From a virus, in the IMG/VR virus record IMGVR_UViG_3300024273_001401, positions 1 to 26,457 of that record: 26,457 nt of DNA; one strand, written 5' to 3'. The notes under the pieces are model-generated. The model did not search any database. It was not told where the DNA came from and was given only the letters and a program-made list of their open reading frames with translations. Below, one piece after another: positions 12,902 to 21,679 of the stretch. Each line of letters begins with the position of its first letter. The stretch's first letter is position 1. Position numbers and translations under genes: made by a program.

Positions 12902-13814
12902 GAAAATAACCAAAGGAGAGCTTCCGGCATTAACCACTACGGATATTGCTGATAGCACTAATAAGCGATATATAACTGACGCAGAGCAAACCGTATTGCA
13001 GAATACTTCGAACACTAATACAGGAGATAATGCTGCTAACACTTTGTATAGTGGATTAGTGACGAATGCTACACATACAGGTGATGCGACAGGTTCAACT
13101 GCCTTAACAGTTGTTAGAATTAATGGAACGCAACTTTCTACTCTTGGTACAGGTCTGTTGAAAAATACGACCGGTACAGGAGTTCCGAGTATTGCGGTCT
13201 CTACAGATATTACAGGAACGTTAAGTGCAGGCTCAATTGCTAACGATAAATTAGCAAACGGTGCTGTTGCTAATTTAACAGGTACGAATAGCGGGGATAA
13301 TGCTGCCAATACCAATTATGCAAATGATTATCGTGCTGCCAATTTTGTAGCAGGAACTAATTATCAAGTGCCATTGGTGTCGGGAACTACTATCAAAACA
13401 GTTAACTCCACTACATTATTAGGTTCTGGAAACGTTGCGGTAGCTACTACAACGCAAGGAACTAAAGCTGATAATGCTTTGCCCGCAGCTTCTTTTACAG
13501 ATGTTGCGGTTAATGGAAAGTTATTGACAGGATATGTTTCAGGTTCGGGAACTGTAGCAGCTACCGACTCGATTTTGCAAGGAATAAATAAGTTGAATGG
13601 AAACGTCGCTTTAAAAGCGAATACTAACTCGCCAACTTTCACAGGAACTGTTGTGCTTCCTGCTGCGCAAATAATAAATGGGATTACATTATCGACAGCA
13701 CAAGGAGTAGCTAAGTTTTTAGCAGGAGACGGAAATTATAAACAACCTATTCCTTCTGGAACGGCTGCGCCAACAAGTCCTGCTATAGGAGATTTATGGA
13801 TTGACACTAATTAA
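12888..13814 (+). CDS. Tail fibre or appendage protein, low-complexity repeats
   Basis: With the ATG at 12888 the protein has 308 residues (a TTG 18 bases upstream is less likely). It starts MISTKKITKGELPALTTTDI and is rich in Thr, Asn, Ala and Gly. It has repeated elements NTNTGDNAANT and TNSGDNAANTNY, a TLSAGSIANDKLANGAV segment, and ALKANTNSPTFTGTV. It ends SGTAAPTSPAIGDLWIDTN. These are standard phage fibre and phage-associated repeat motifs (SPTFTG, and a 'GD-WIDT' end). It lies between the leucine-rich repeat protein and the propeller-like protein, and likely forms a fibre shaft. Confidence 0.7.
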   Translation: MISTKKITKGELPALTTTDIADSTNKRYITDAEQTVLQNTSNTNTGDNAANTLYSGLVTNATHTGDATGSTALTVVRINGTQLSTLGTGLLKNTTGTGVPSIAVSTDITGTLSAGSIANDKLANGAVANLTGTNSGDNAANTNYANDYRAANFVAGTNYQVPLVSGTTIKTVNSTTLLGSGNVAVATTTQGTKADNALPAASFTDVAVNGKLLTGYVSGSGTVAATDSILQGINKLNGNVALKANTNSPTFTGTVVLPAAQIINGITLSTAQGVAKFLAGDGNYKQPIPSGTAAPTSPAIGDLWIDTN

Positions 13815-13850
13815 TTTACGACAAGATTTAATTTTACAAAAGGATAAGAA

Positions 13851-15866
13851 ATGGCTACTTTACCAAAAATATTTCCGAATTCATTTATTTCTCAGACAGG
13901 TACGTGGTCTCCCACTACCCCGTCCACTATAAGCAACGGGGTTCTTACTCCGTCGGGAAGTTTAATGGTGTCAGGAACAAATGATTCGAGTACAATACGT
14001 TTTGGATTAACTGATATGCCGTCGGACTTTGTAAGAATGAACACTTTAAATTTCAGCCTAAGATATAGTGTTTCAAGTCTTGTTGACGATACGGAACAAT
14101 TACAATTTCTCTTAACGGCTAGTGATTTAGTAACTTGGATTGCAGGTGCGAGCGTGTTTGTTGTAACACATACGACTTCCGTAGGTCTCACTAATATCTT
14201 AAACGTTTCGTTTCTCAACCCAAGCTCTTCTCTTGATAAACAAGTGTGGGATGGTGCTGTACTTCATGTAATAACTACACACACGAAGAACAAGGGAGCA
14301 GATAATTCTTTTTGGTCAATTGACGAGATAGAACTTAATGGTACTTATGATACCTCTCCTACCGTAGTTTTAAATTCTCCTGCTAATAACGCTCAGGAGG
14401 TTGCGCTTATACCGACCTTTAATTTTACAGGAACAGATTTAGACAATGATACTATTGAATATCAAATACAGGTTGCTACAACGAATACTTTTAATAGTGA
14501 TGTACTCGCTTTTAATCCTCCTACTTACATTGCGTCAATTCAGTCAATTTTAAATGATGCAACAGTTAATTCATCGGGGTTATTTGTGGCTATTGGTAGA
14601 GGTACAAATGCAACTTATTCTCCTATATATGCTACTTCAACAGATGGGTCTACTTGGACTACGCCTGCAAACATGAATGGCTCGACTGTTCATGCTAATA
14701 TGCAATGTTTAGCAGTTAATTCATCGGGTTTATTTGTGGCGCTTGGTGTGGATGTAAATAATTATGCTGTATATGCTACTTCTACAAACGGTTCAAATTG
14801 GACTACTCCTGCACTTATGAATGGTTCGGTAGTTTGGACTCCTACTTCTATAACAGTTAATTCATCGGGGTTGTTCGTGGCTATTGGTCAGGTCGCTTTA
14901 AATTATCCTCAATACACTACTTCAACAGATGGGTCTACTTGGACTAGTCCTGCAAATATGAACGGCTCGACTGTTTATGCAAATATGAATTGCGTAACAG
15001 TTAATTCATCGGGGTTGTTCGTGGCTGTTGGTAGAGATACAAATACTTATCCTACATACGCCACTTCAACAGATGGCTCTACTTGGACGACTCCTGCGTT
15101 AATGAATGGGTCGAATGTATTCGCTTATCTGACTAAGGTAACAGTTAATTCATCAGGATTATTTGTGGCTGTTGGTCGTAACAATTCCAATTTTCCTTTA
15201 TACGCTACTTCTACAAACGGTTCAAATTGGACTACTCCTGCACTTATGAATGGTTCGACTGTTGTTGTTCAAATATATGCATTAGCAGTTAGTCCATTGG
15301 GTTTATTTGTGGCTCTTGGTAATAATGCAACTAATCGTGGTGTATACGCCACTTCAACAAATGGTTCAAATTGGACTACACCTAGGCATATTGATTATAC
15401 GACATATTATTTAGCAGTTACGGCTATAACAGTTAATTCATCGGGGTTATTTGTGGCTATTGGTACAGGTGGCGGACAGGTAGCTGCTATAAGCACTCCT
15501 TATTTATCAGCTTTAATTGACGCAAAATCAGATTATGACGTAGGTTTCACGGCAGGACATCCGTTTGCTTCGGGGGTTCAGAAATCTTATACGTCACAAA
15601 TAACATTGCTTAACGACACTACTTACTATTGGCGTGTACGTGGAATCGACTTGCTTGGTAGTAATATATACGGAGCATGGTCAACTGTAAGAAGTTTTCA
15701 ATCACTAGTAGGCGTTATTGTGTATGTAGGTATATTAAAAAGATGGAATGGCTCTACTTGGAGTAAAGCAAAATTAATGCGTTGGAACGGCTCGGCTTGG
15801 GTAGCGCCAAAGCTCAAAAGATGGGACGGCTCAGCATGGAAATACACAGATATAACAGGGATATAA
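13851..15866 (+). CDS. Receptor-binding-type fibre with propeller-like repeats nested in an FN3-like domain
   Basis: The 671-residue protein has an N-terminal beta domain (about 1-165), then FN3-like strands (SPANNAQEVALIPTFNFTG, IEYQIQVATT). Next come six full repeats of about 48 residues plus a seventh partial one, each with VNSSGLFVAxG, then YATSTDGSTWTTP and MNGS. The FN3-like domain then resumes with YYWRVRGIDLLGSN and GAWSTVRSF. The repeats resemble BNR/sialidase-type propeller blades (STDG-TW). The end has three copies of a 'RWNGS-W' motif, typical of phage fibre tips. I infer a globular binding head inserted in an Ig-like stalk domain. It is the last gene of the fibre operon. Confidence 0.75.
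   Translation: MATLPKIFPNSFISQTGTWSPTTPSTISNGVLTPSGSLMVSGTNDSSTIRFGLTDMPSDFVRMNTLNFSLRYSVSSLVDDTEQLQFLLTASDLVTWIAGASVFVVTHTTSVGLTNILNVSFLNPSSSLDKQVWDGAVLHVITTHTKNKGADNSFWSIDEIELNGTYDTSPTVVLNSPANNAQEVALIPTFNFTGTDLDNDTIEYQIQVATTNTFNSDVLAFNPPTYIASIQSILNDATVNSSGLFVAIGRGTNATYSPIYATSTDGSTWTTPANMNGSTVHANMQCLAVNSSGLFVALGVDVNNYAVYATSTNGSNWTTPALMNGSVVWTPTSITVNSSGLFVAIGQVALNYPQYTTSTDGSTWTSPANMNGSTVYANMNCVTVNSSGLFVAVGRDTNTYPTYATSTDGSTWTTPALMNGSNVFAYLTKVTVNSSGLFVAVGRNNSNFPLYATSTNGSNWTTPALMNGSTVVVQIYALAVSPLGLFVALGNNATNRGVYATSTNGSNWTTPRHIDYTTYYLAVTAITVNSSGLFVAIGTGGGQVAAISTPYLSALIDAKSDYDVGFTAGHPFASGVQKSYTSQITLLNDTTYYWRVRGIDLLGSNIYGAWSTVRSFQSLVGVIVYVGILKRWNGSTWSKAKLMRWNGSAWVAPKLKRWDGSAWKYTDITGI
14560..15475 (+). 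repeat. Direct repeats of about 144 bases coding for propeller-like units
   Basis: Seven copies of a block beginning ACAGTTAATTCATCGGGGTT recur at intervals of roughly 135-150 bases, with near-identical stretches such as GCTACTTCAACAGATGG. The sixth copy is the most diverged (AGTCCATTGGG in place of AATTCATCGGG). Confidence 0.75.
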
Positions 15867-15876
15867 AAAACAGGTT

Positions 15877-16344
15877 ATGGAAGATTTTTTTAATTCAACA
15901 TTTTGGACAGTATTAGCGGGGGTTCTTGCTGTTCCAATAGCGTGGTATTTTGGAGGAAAAAGCAAATCCGTAGCAGAAGCTAAAAAAATTGATTCGGAAG
16001 CGAACAAGATTGACTCTGAAACAAAAAAAAACAATAGCGATGCTGTAGGTACTATGCAAACGGTATACAATGATTTCTTAATGCATTATCAAAAAACGAT
16101 GGAGCAAGTAATCGATGAATTGCAAATTGTGAAAAATCATAATACTTCCTTGCAAATACAACTTGATAAGTTAGAATCGGTCTATCAAAAAGAAGTTGTT
16201 ACTAATGCAAATTGGGAAAAACTTCATAACGAAATGTCGGAACGTTATATGGATTTAAACAAAGAACATGAAATACTTAAAGCCTTGTACTCCGCTTTAA
16301 AGAAAGATTTAGATAATTATAAAAAATCACAAAATGGACAGTAA
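15877..16344 (+). CDS. Membrane-anchored coiled-coil protein of the lysis region
   Basis: The 155-residue protein has one N-terminal membrane segment (FWTVLAGVLAVPIAWYF, about residues 9-25), then repeats of KKIDSEANKIDSETKKN, then a long predicted coiled coil to the end. It lies directly after the fibre genes and ahead of the peptidase, a usual place for a holin or a membrane partner of the lysis system. A single N-terminal helix with a long cytoplasmic or periplasmic coil does not match a classic holin, so the role stays open. Its last 11 bases overlap the next gene. Confidence 0.55.
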   Translation: MEDFFNSTFWTVLAGVLAVPIAWYFGGKSKSVAEAKKIDSEANKIDSETKKNNSDAVGTMQTVYNDFLMHYQKTMEQVIDELQIVKNHNTSLQIQLDKLESVYQKEVVTNANWEKLHNEMSERYMDLNKEHEILKALYSALKKDLDNYKKSQNGQ

Positions 16345-16783
16345 TCAATTAAATATAACCCTTAAACTAACCGTATTGTTAGAGCTGACAAAAGGCAAGA
16401 CAAATATGATTGAAGTGGGTAATGCATTAGTTGAATTAGGCACGGACAAATTAGCTTTAGCAGGGTTTTGGATTATGTCTTTAGAAAAGGATGAAATGTT
16501 TTACTCTCCAAATTTCAGGAAAAATTTAGGGTACGAAAACGAAATTGACTTTCCTTCTGTTTTGTTAAGTTATGAACAAGCAATGCTACCAGATTCTTTG
16601 CATAAATCTAAAATTATTCTAAACGATATGATTGATAATAAAAGCAAAAGTCTTTATAAAAATTTAGTACGCTACAAGATGAAAAACGGTCAGGAAAAAG
16701 ATGTTTTATGTCTTGGTAAATTTATCTATGATAAAAACGATAAGGCAATCATTCTATGTGGGTCACACCACTTAATTTATTGA
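16334..16783 (+). CDS. PAS-domain-like protein
   Basis: The 149-residue protein begins [20 protein letters not shown]. From about residue 42 it shows [45 protein letters not shown], then [20 protein letters not shown] and [11 protein letters not shown]. This is the PAS (PAS_3-like) order: 'G-W------FYS--F---LGY', an aspartate 'P-D' segment, 'YR-K-G----V---G', and a final strand 'I-G--H-I'. No kinase, cyclase or DNA-binding domain is attached. PAS folds sense ligands or mediate pairing, so the protein may be a stand-alone sensor or adaptor. It sits between the membrane/coiled-coil gene and the endolysin gene, with a four-base gap to the latter. Confidence 0.65.
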   Translation: MDSNQLNITLKLTVLLELTKGKTNMIEVGNALVELGTDKLALAGFWIMSLEKDEMFYSPNFRKNLGYENEIDFPSVLLSYEQAMLPDSLHKSKIILNDMIDNKSKSLYKNLVRYKMKNGQEKDVLCLGKFIYDKNDKAIILCGSHHLIY

Positions 16784-16787
16784 TAAA

Positions 16788-17252
16788 ATGATTACAACTG
16801 AAAACGCAATTAAAACTTATGGATTCCCAAGTAAGAGTCCTGACTATCTAACGACGATCAAATTGCCGTTCCCAATGTTTCTTTCATGGGATAAGGACGT
16901 TTCGATTGAGAGAATGACCTGTCATAAATTAGTCGCTGATAAGTTCACGGCAATATTCAATGATATTCTTACTCACTATGGAGCGGAGAAGATTCATGAA
17001 CTAGGTATTGACCGTTATGGAGGCTGTTTTAATTTTAGAAAAATGAGAGGTGGTTCAGATTATTCAAGACATTCTTGGGGTATCGCCATTGACTTAGACC
17101 CAGAGAGAAATCTTTTAAAAGAAACGTCAAAAACGGCAAGATTCGCAAGACCCGAATATAAGGAAATGATTGATATTTTCTATAAACATGGGTTTGAGTC
17201 GTTGGGCAGAGAAAAAAATTATGATTGGATGCACTTTCAAATAAAAAAATAA
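16788..17252 (+). CDS. M15-family peptidase, probable endolysin
   Basis: The 154-residue protein holds the M15 (VanY/L-Ala-D-Glu peptidase) signature: [16 protein letters not shown] with zinc ligands His95 and Asp102, and YDWMHFQ near the end with Asp146 and His149. Enzymes of this family cut peptide cross-links of peptidoglycan; phage members such as the T5 endolysin release progeny. There is no signal peptide or membrane segment, so it would need a holin or another export route. Position in a run with membrane proteins on both sides supports the lysis role. It is short compared with two-domain endolysins and has no separate wall-binding domain. Confidence 0.85.
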   Translation: MITTENAIKTYGFPSKSPDYLTTIKLPFPMFLSWDKDVSIERMTCHKLVADKFTAIFNDILTHYGAEKIHELGIDRYGGCFNFRKMRGGSDYSRHSWGIAIDLDPERNLLKETSKTARFARPEYKEMIDIFYKHGFESLGREKNYDWMHFQIKK

Positions 17253-17256
17253 AACT

Positions 17257-17907
17257 ATGCAAATCAACCTAGCAAATATCAATTGGAAACAAATTGGCTT
17301 ATACAGTATAATAGTGATTTTACTTTTTTTTCTATCCGCTAAATGCGAAAGTGAACGAGTACAGATTGCAAATGTGAATGCTTTAAATACTGAGTTAGCT
17401 ACTTACAAATTAAAAAATGGACAATTGGTAATTAGTAAAGATATTCTTGTTTATACCAACAAAGAACTTCGAGAAAAAGTATTAAACAAAGACGCAATCT
17501 TAAAAGAATTGGCTAAAAAAACTGCTGTAATAAAAACTGTTACTCGCTATGTAAATAAAATTAGAGTAGATACTGTAAAAGAAAAATACATAGAGACGAT
17601 TCCTTGCTTGTTTGAACGAACAGGCAGTATCGAAAGTGAGGATTACTCGCTCAATTATAAGAGTAATCAGGATGGATTACAAATTTCAGATTTGGCAATT
17701 GACAATAACGTGTCGATAATTACAGGAACGACACGCAAATGGTTTTTAGGCAAAGAGACGCAGACTATAAGCGTCACGAATACGAACAAATTAGTCAGTA
17801 CCGAGTCTTTAGAACATTTTGAAATCAAGCGGGAAAAGCGTTGGTGGGATAATAACCTATTTAAAATTGGACTTGGATTTGCAGCGGGAGTTTTAATTGC
17901 TAAGTAA
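17257..17907 (+). CDS. Spanin-like membrane protein (DUF6808-like)
   Basis: The 216-residue protein has an N-terminal membrane helix (IGLYSIIVILLFFLSAK, about 13-29), then a coiled-coil part (NALNTELATYKLKNGQLV). A beta-like region (TRYVNKIRVDTVKEKYIET) follows, and a C-terminal hydrophobic segment after WWDNNLFKIGLGFAAGVLI. Bacteroidota phages often encode such a protein, which I associate with DUF6808, right after the endolysin; by position and topology it would act like an Rz-type spanin linking the membranes. The second C-terminal helix sets it apart from classical i-spanins. It ends the lysis cassette, followed by a 53-base AT-rich gap. Confidence 0.6.
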   Translation: MQINLANINWKQIGLYSIIVILLFFLSAKCESERVQIANVNALNTELATYKLKNGQLVISKDILVYTNKELREKVLNKDAILKELAKKTAVIKTVTRYVNKIRVDTVKEKYIETIPCLFERTGSIESEDYSLNYKSNQDGLQISDLAIDNNVSIITGTTRKWFLGKETQTISVTNTNKLVSTESLEHFEIKREKRWWDNNLFKIGLGFAAGVLIAK

Positions 17908-17923
17908 AATTTTTTTCAATTCA

Positions 17924-17940
17924 ATATTAACTATTAATAT
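17924..17940 (+). promoter_or_regulatory. AT-rich motif before the large fibre gene
   Basis: ATATTAACTATTAATA (17924-17939) recurs exactly at 20760-20775, in each case about 20-35 bases upstream of a start codon. No TAnnTTTG is present, so this may be a phage-specific promoter or a regulator site rather than a host-type promoter. Confidence 0.45.
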
Positions 17941-17960
17941 AATATTAATAAATACATATC

Positions 17961-20723
17961 ATGGCAAGAATAAAGACATATCCTATAGACACGGAAGTAT
18001 CAGAAAACGACATAGTTATTGGTTCTGATGGTGAAAATAGCTCTGCAACTCGAAATTACAGGATGAAAGCCATTAAAGATTATATTGTAAATGGATTGCC
18101 TCAAAACAATTTAAGCTTACAGGATGTTATAACTGTCAATAAAAGAGGTGATGAAGTTGAGTTTATATATTCATTAACAGATGGGGTAAGACTTAGAGGT
18201 GGTTATACATATATACAGGACTATCATGCTGATACAATAGACACAACTAAGTACTATGTCTATGGTGATTTTGAAACCGCAGATGGTGAAATTAAAAGAG
18301 ATATTATAAGGTTAAATGCAGATAATTCATTAGACACAACTTTTGTAACAGGGACAGGAACAAATCAGGGGTCTTATCCTTATTCGGGTAGTCAGTTCTA
18401 TGTAGATGCTAATGGCAAGATTTATATAAGCGGAAGTTTTACATCTTTCAATGGTGTTCCGGCTAATAGAATAATCTCACTAAACAATGACGGCTCTGTT
18501 AATACTGATTTTGTTTATGGCTCTGGCTTTAATAATTTCACATTAGCGAATACACCGAATAAAGCAAACACCCATATATATATAACGGGATTGTTTACTA
18601 CTTACAACGGACTTTCCTCTATTAGATTTGCTAAGATTGCATTGGACGGTACACTTGATGTGACCTTTGCGTTAGGCTCTAGTTTTAATAATACTACAGT
18701 CGGAGTTTATGTAGAAAATGACGAATCTATATTTGTTACAGGATATTTTACCACTTACAAAGGTGTTTCAGCAAACAAACTAGCTAAGATTCTCCCTAAT
18801 GGGGACAGAGACGTTACATTTCAAGTAGGTTCGGGTTTTAATACAGGAAACGACCAACCCAACAAGTTATTTAGAAATTCAGATGGAATATTAATAGCTT
18901 ATGGCTACTTTACTGCATATAACGGTACGCCTAGTAATAGAATTATAGCTTTAAATGACGATGGGACTATAAACAATACTTACGATTTCGGAACAGGTTT
19001 TTCAGACGTAGTTATCAATATTGTTGAAAAGCCTACAGGTGGTTATTACATATTCACATCTGGTACATTATACAACGGACAATCTATTACTAATCTTATA
19101 GAGGTTGACGCTGCTTTTCAATTTGTACGAAGCCTTTCTAATATTATTTACCTAGTTGGAGACTCTATTGCGCAAAAAGGCTTAGTCTTTTCTACTGATG
19201 AAGACGGGCAATATTTTACCCCTATGGACTTAACTGCTACTTACGGAAGAGTAGCTAATAAATTAACATTTAGTAAAACTACAGGGACAGCCGAATACCT
19301 TATTGGAGATTTAGAAGAAATACAACCGGACGAGCTAATGCCTAGGAGGTTGATTGAAGAACTAATAATTCCGCAAGTCAATACAGATTGGGACTCTGTA
19401 TCAGGTTTAAGCGAATTATTAAACAAGCCTGATATTATAGCCTCTATTACAGGAACAGCAGTTGACAATACCGACCCTTTAAACCCTATAGTTAATTCTA
19501 CAGATACAACAGGTTTCGTTCCTTATGTAGGCGCAGTACTCGATGTAGACTTAGGACTTCATAAAATAACATTGGGACTGCTCGTTGAAAATGCAGGTGT
19601 AAACAAAAACGAACATTTACTAGGTAGCACTTTCGCAGGCAACCCTGTGCTAATTACACAGCCTTATTGGTGGAATACAAATGTTAGTCAATACTATTCG
19701 GACACGTCTTACGGTTTTGGAGCGCAAGCGCTTTCACAAAATAAAGCACCGGGTTGTATAGCTATAGGTGGGAATGCGTTATGGTTCAATACAGGTTATA
19801 ACTCTACAGGAATAGGTAGTCAAGCTTTAGCGAATAACAAAGGTAACTATGTTACAGGAATAGGCTATTTAGCAGCTAATGAAAATGAAGGAGCTAACAC
19901 AATAGGGGTTGGTAGATGGGCTGCACGTTCTAACCTAGGTGATAATTCTACAGGAGTAGGTCTCGACGCTATAAGTCAAAATACGGAAAAAGATACTAAT
20001 GGCTATGGTGTAAGGGTATTAAATTTTAATCTTGGAGAAGATTCTAATGCTTTTGGTTATGAATCAGCCATTAGAAATATAGGATTAAGAGCGTCAGGGT
20101 TTGGTCATTCAACTTTAAATTCAAATCAAGGTAATAATAATACTGCGCTTGGACATTTAGCGCACGACTTTCAGGACAATATAGCGGGAATTAAAACATT
20201 TGATGGAACTGCTGCAAATGGAGGAACGTATAGAATAACTATTCCTACACATGGCTTTGGAACTACAGGTACTTGGGTAAATCTAAGGTTTAATCAAGGA
20301 ACAGCGCCTTTAGGTAGTTTACTTGATAACTCATTGCACCAAATGAAAATAATTGATGTGAATACTTTGTCATTTGTGGAAGTACAACAAGGTTCTATAT
20401 ATCACGGTAATTATATTTATTTAGACACTAACGGTACAGGACACACCTTTACACCTCAGTTTGTGTACTCAAATACTACTGTTTTAGGTGCTAACAGTCA
20501 ACCGACAAAATCAAACCAAGTAGTGCTTGGAGACTCCCTTGTAACAGAGGTGTTTACTTATGGTAAAATTGAAGCATCGGGATTTACAGTATCAGCTTTA
20601 AATACTGCTCCTGCAAGCGCAACAGACGTTGGAAATTTAGGCGAAATTCGAGTAACTGCTACAGCAATTTATGTTTGTATTGCAACAAATACTTGGGTAA
20701 GAAGTGTTTTAGCCACTTGGTAA
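17961..20723 (+). CDS. Large tail fibre with Delta-60-like and YadA-head-like repeats
   Basis: The 920-residue protein opens MARIKTYPIDTEVSENDIVI, matching the anchor of the fibre at 8678. From about residue 80 to 430 it has repeats such as YISGSFTSFNGVPANRI, SLNNDGSVNTDFVYGSGFN and YITGLFTTYNG. These fit Delta-60 repeats (DUF5122-type, PF17164-like) that build a beta-propeller. A linker follows (GLSELLNKPDI, GFVPYVGAV). About residues 575-735 carry YadA-head-like repeats (FGAQALSQNKAPGCIAIGGN, TGIGSQALANNKGN, NTALGHLAHD). A widely shared fibre end follows: SALNTAPASATDVGNLGEIR and YVCIATNTWVRS. It is encoded on its own between the lysis and packaging genes. Confidence 0.78.
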   Translation: MARIKTYPIDTEVSENDIVIGSDGENSSATRNYRMKAIKDYIVNGLPQNNLSLQDVITVNKRGDEVEFIYSLTDGVRLRGGYTYIQDYHADTIDTTKYYVYGDFETADGEIKRDIIRLNADNSLDTTFVTGTGTNQGSYPYSGSQFYVDANGKIYISGSFTSFNGVPANRIISLNNDGSVNTDFVYGSGFNNFTLANTPNKANTHIYITGLFTTYNGLSSIRFAKIALDGTLDVTFALGSSFNNTTVGVYVENDESIFVTGYFTTYKGVSANKLAKILPNGDRDVTFQVGSGFNTGNDQPNKLFRNSDGILIAYGYFTAYNGTPSNRIIALNDDGTINNTYDFGTGFSDVVINIVEKPTGGYYIFTSGTLYNGQSITNLIEVDAAFQFVRSLSNIIYLVGDSIAQKGLVFSTDEDGQYFTPMDLTATYGRVANKLTFSKTTGTAEYLIGDLEEIQPDELMPRRLIEELIIPQVNTDWDSVSGLSELLNKPDIIASITGTAVDNTDPLNPIVNSTDTTGFVPYVGAVLDVDLGLHKITLGLLVENAGVNKNEHLLGSTFAGNPVLITQPYWWNTNVSQYYSDTSYGFGAQALSQNKAPGCIAIGGNALWFNTGYNSTGIGSQALANNKGNYVTGIGYLAANENEGANTIGVGRWAARSNLGDNSTGVGLDAISQNTEKDTNGYGVRVLNFNLGEDSNAFGYESAIRNIGLRASGFGHSTLNSNQGNNNTALGHLAHDFQDNIAGIKTFDGTAANGGTYRITIPTHGFGTTGTWVNLRFNQGTAPLGSLLDNSLHQMKIIDVNTLSFVEVQQGSIYHGNYIYLDTNGTGHTFTPQFVYSNTTVLGANSQPTKSNQVVLGDSLVTEVFTYGKIEASGFTVSALNTAPASATDVGNLGEIRVTATAIYVCIATNTWVRSVLATW

Positions 20724-20733
20724 AAATTTATAT

Positions 20734-20758
20734 GAACAGGACTTAGCACGTCCTGTTC
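20734..20758 (+). terminator. Strong hairpin after the large fibre gene
   Basis: GAACAGGAC (20734-20742) and GTCCTGTTC (20750-20758) form a perfect 9-bp stem with a seven-base loop. There is no T-run behind it, so it is either a terminator of unusual type or an mRNA-processing or stabilising hairpin. The next promoter-like motif starts two bases later. Confidence 0.5.
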
Positions 20759-20759
20759 G

Positions 20760-20775
20760 ATATTAACTATTAATA
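20760..20775 (+). promoter_or_regulatory. Second copy of the 16-base AT-rich motif
   Basis: ATATTAACTATTAATA is identical to 17924-17939 and ends 11 bases before the ATG at 20787. Placed right after a strong hairpin, it probably begins the packaging/head transcription unit. Confidence 0.45.
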
Positions 20776-20786
20776 ACAATATTTAT

Positions 20787-21389
20787 ATGGTAGCAATACA
20801 TGATTTTATTATAGAAGTGAAACAAGCCTTTAATGAGACTTTTAAAACCGAGGGTGGTTTAGAACTCTACGCCGACAAGAGGTTTTTAGGTCATAAACTA
20901 TCTAACAGAATTGCAAAAGTAGTCGAGTGTCCTGCATTAAGAAGCAGCATCATTAAGCCTAATTACGAGGTATTAATTGACCCGACAATATTCTACAGCC
21001 AAGCTTATGAAAAGACAGGGCAGCAAGAAAATCAATATGTATTAGATAAGGAAAAAGGACATTATAAAATCAGTCCAAGTATGATTGTTCTCTACCGTGA
21101 AACTCCTGAAAGCGACTGGGTTGGTTTTGAGCAAAATTTATTAGTTGAATTCTATAAAGAACCCATAGAGCCAAAGACAAGTTTAATTATCACAGAAGTT
21201 GTAGAACCGGAATACATACAAGGGATTGCAAAAGTGACTTATCCGAACGAAGAGTTAGTTGAGTTTGGAGTTCTAACAGGAGACACAATACATATTAAAA
21301 ACAATTTTGGAGTTGCATTTTATCTCGATGGCAAGGAATTCTTTTGGATTCGCAACAGGGATATTTTAGCTACTACAAACAAAAACTAG
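20787..21389 (+). CDS. Protein with two GroES-like halves, head/packaging region
   Basis: The 200-residue protein begins MVAIHDFIIEVKQAFNETFK. The first half (GGLELYADKRFLG, RIAKVVECP, IIKPNYEVLIDPTIFY, KISPSMIVLYRE) and second half (FEQNLLVEFYKEPIEPKTS, LIITEVVEPEYIQGIAKVTY, VLTGDTIHIK, GKEFFWIRNRDILA) each follow the Cpn10 strand order 'F-V---------L-----------G-V--------V--GD------------------DI-A'. This suggests a tandem GroES-like fold. It lies upstream of the terminase genes in the order I recall for crAss-like phages. A role in head assembly or as a co-chaperone is inference; similarity to true GroES is weak. Confidence 0.5.
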   Translation: MVAIHDFIIEVKQAFNETFKTEGGLELYADKRFLGHKLSNRIAKVVECPALRSSIIKPNYEVLIDPTIFYSQAYEKTGQQENQYVLDKEKGHYKISPSMIVLYRETPESDWVGFEQNLLVEFYKEPIEPKTSLIITEVVEPEYIQGIAKVTYPNEELVEFGVLTGDTIHIKNNFGVAFYLDGKEFFWIRNRDILATTNKN

Positions 21390-21394
21390 AAATT

Positions 21395-21679
21395 ATGGGA
21401 AACGAGCGCAAAACGTATTACAAGGAAAATGTACCTCTATTAATTGAGAAATTGAAAACGTCAGTAACTCAAACCTTAGAAGTAATTGATAGAGAAATCG
21501 ACGAGGATTTAAGCGGAGATAAGTTTGTGAATGTTCTTAAAGCAAAAAGACAAGCCGCAGAAGACGTGGTTTGGGCATTAAAACGAATTGACGAATTAGA
21601 AAATGAATTGAACGGCACAGAGGATGAAGTAGAGCAAGCAGTTTCTACTAATCCTGCCAAAAGATATGCGAAACCATGA
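21395..21679 (+). CDS. Small helical protein upstream of terminase, possible small terminase or packaging factor
   Basis: Using the ATG at 21395, five bases after the preceding stop, the protein has 94 residues and starts MGNERKTYYKENVPLLIEKL. A longer frame from 21344 lies inside the previous gene and is rejected. It is helical and acidic, with SVTQTLEVIDREIDEDLSGD and KRQAAEDVVWALKRIDELEN. Crassvirales genomes, as I recall, carry a similar small helical protein just before the large terminase. Its last four bases overlap the terminase start (ATGA). A small-subunit role is suggested by position only; no helix-turn-helix is evident. Confidence 0.55.
   Translation: MGNERKTYYKENVPLLIEKLKTSVTQTLEVIDREIDEDLSGDKFVNVLKAKRQAAEDVVWALKRIDELENELNGTEDEVEQAVSTNPAKRYAKP

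Noticed and set aside
12827-13315. Long minus-strand frame inside a fibre gene
   Set aside because: A shadow of the Thr/Ala-rich plus-strand fibre gene; low-complexity codons keep the opposite frame open.
17908-17930. Intrinsic terminator after the spanin-like gene (T-run at 17910-17917)
   Set aside because: No stable stem precedes the T-run.
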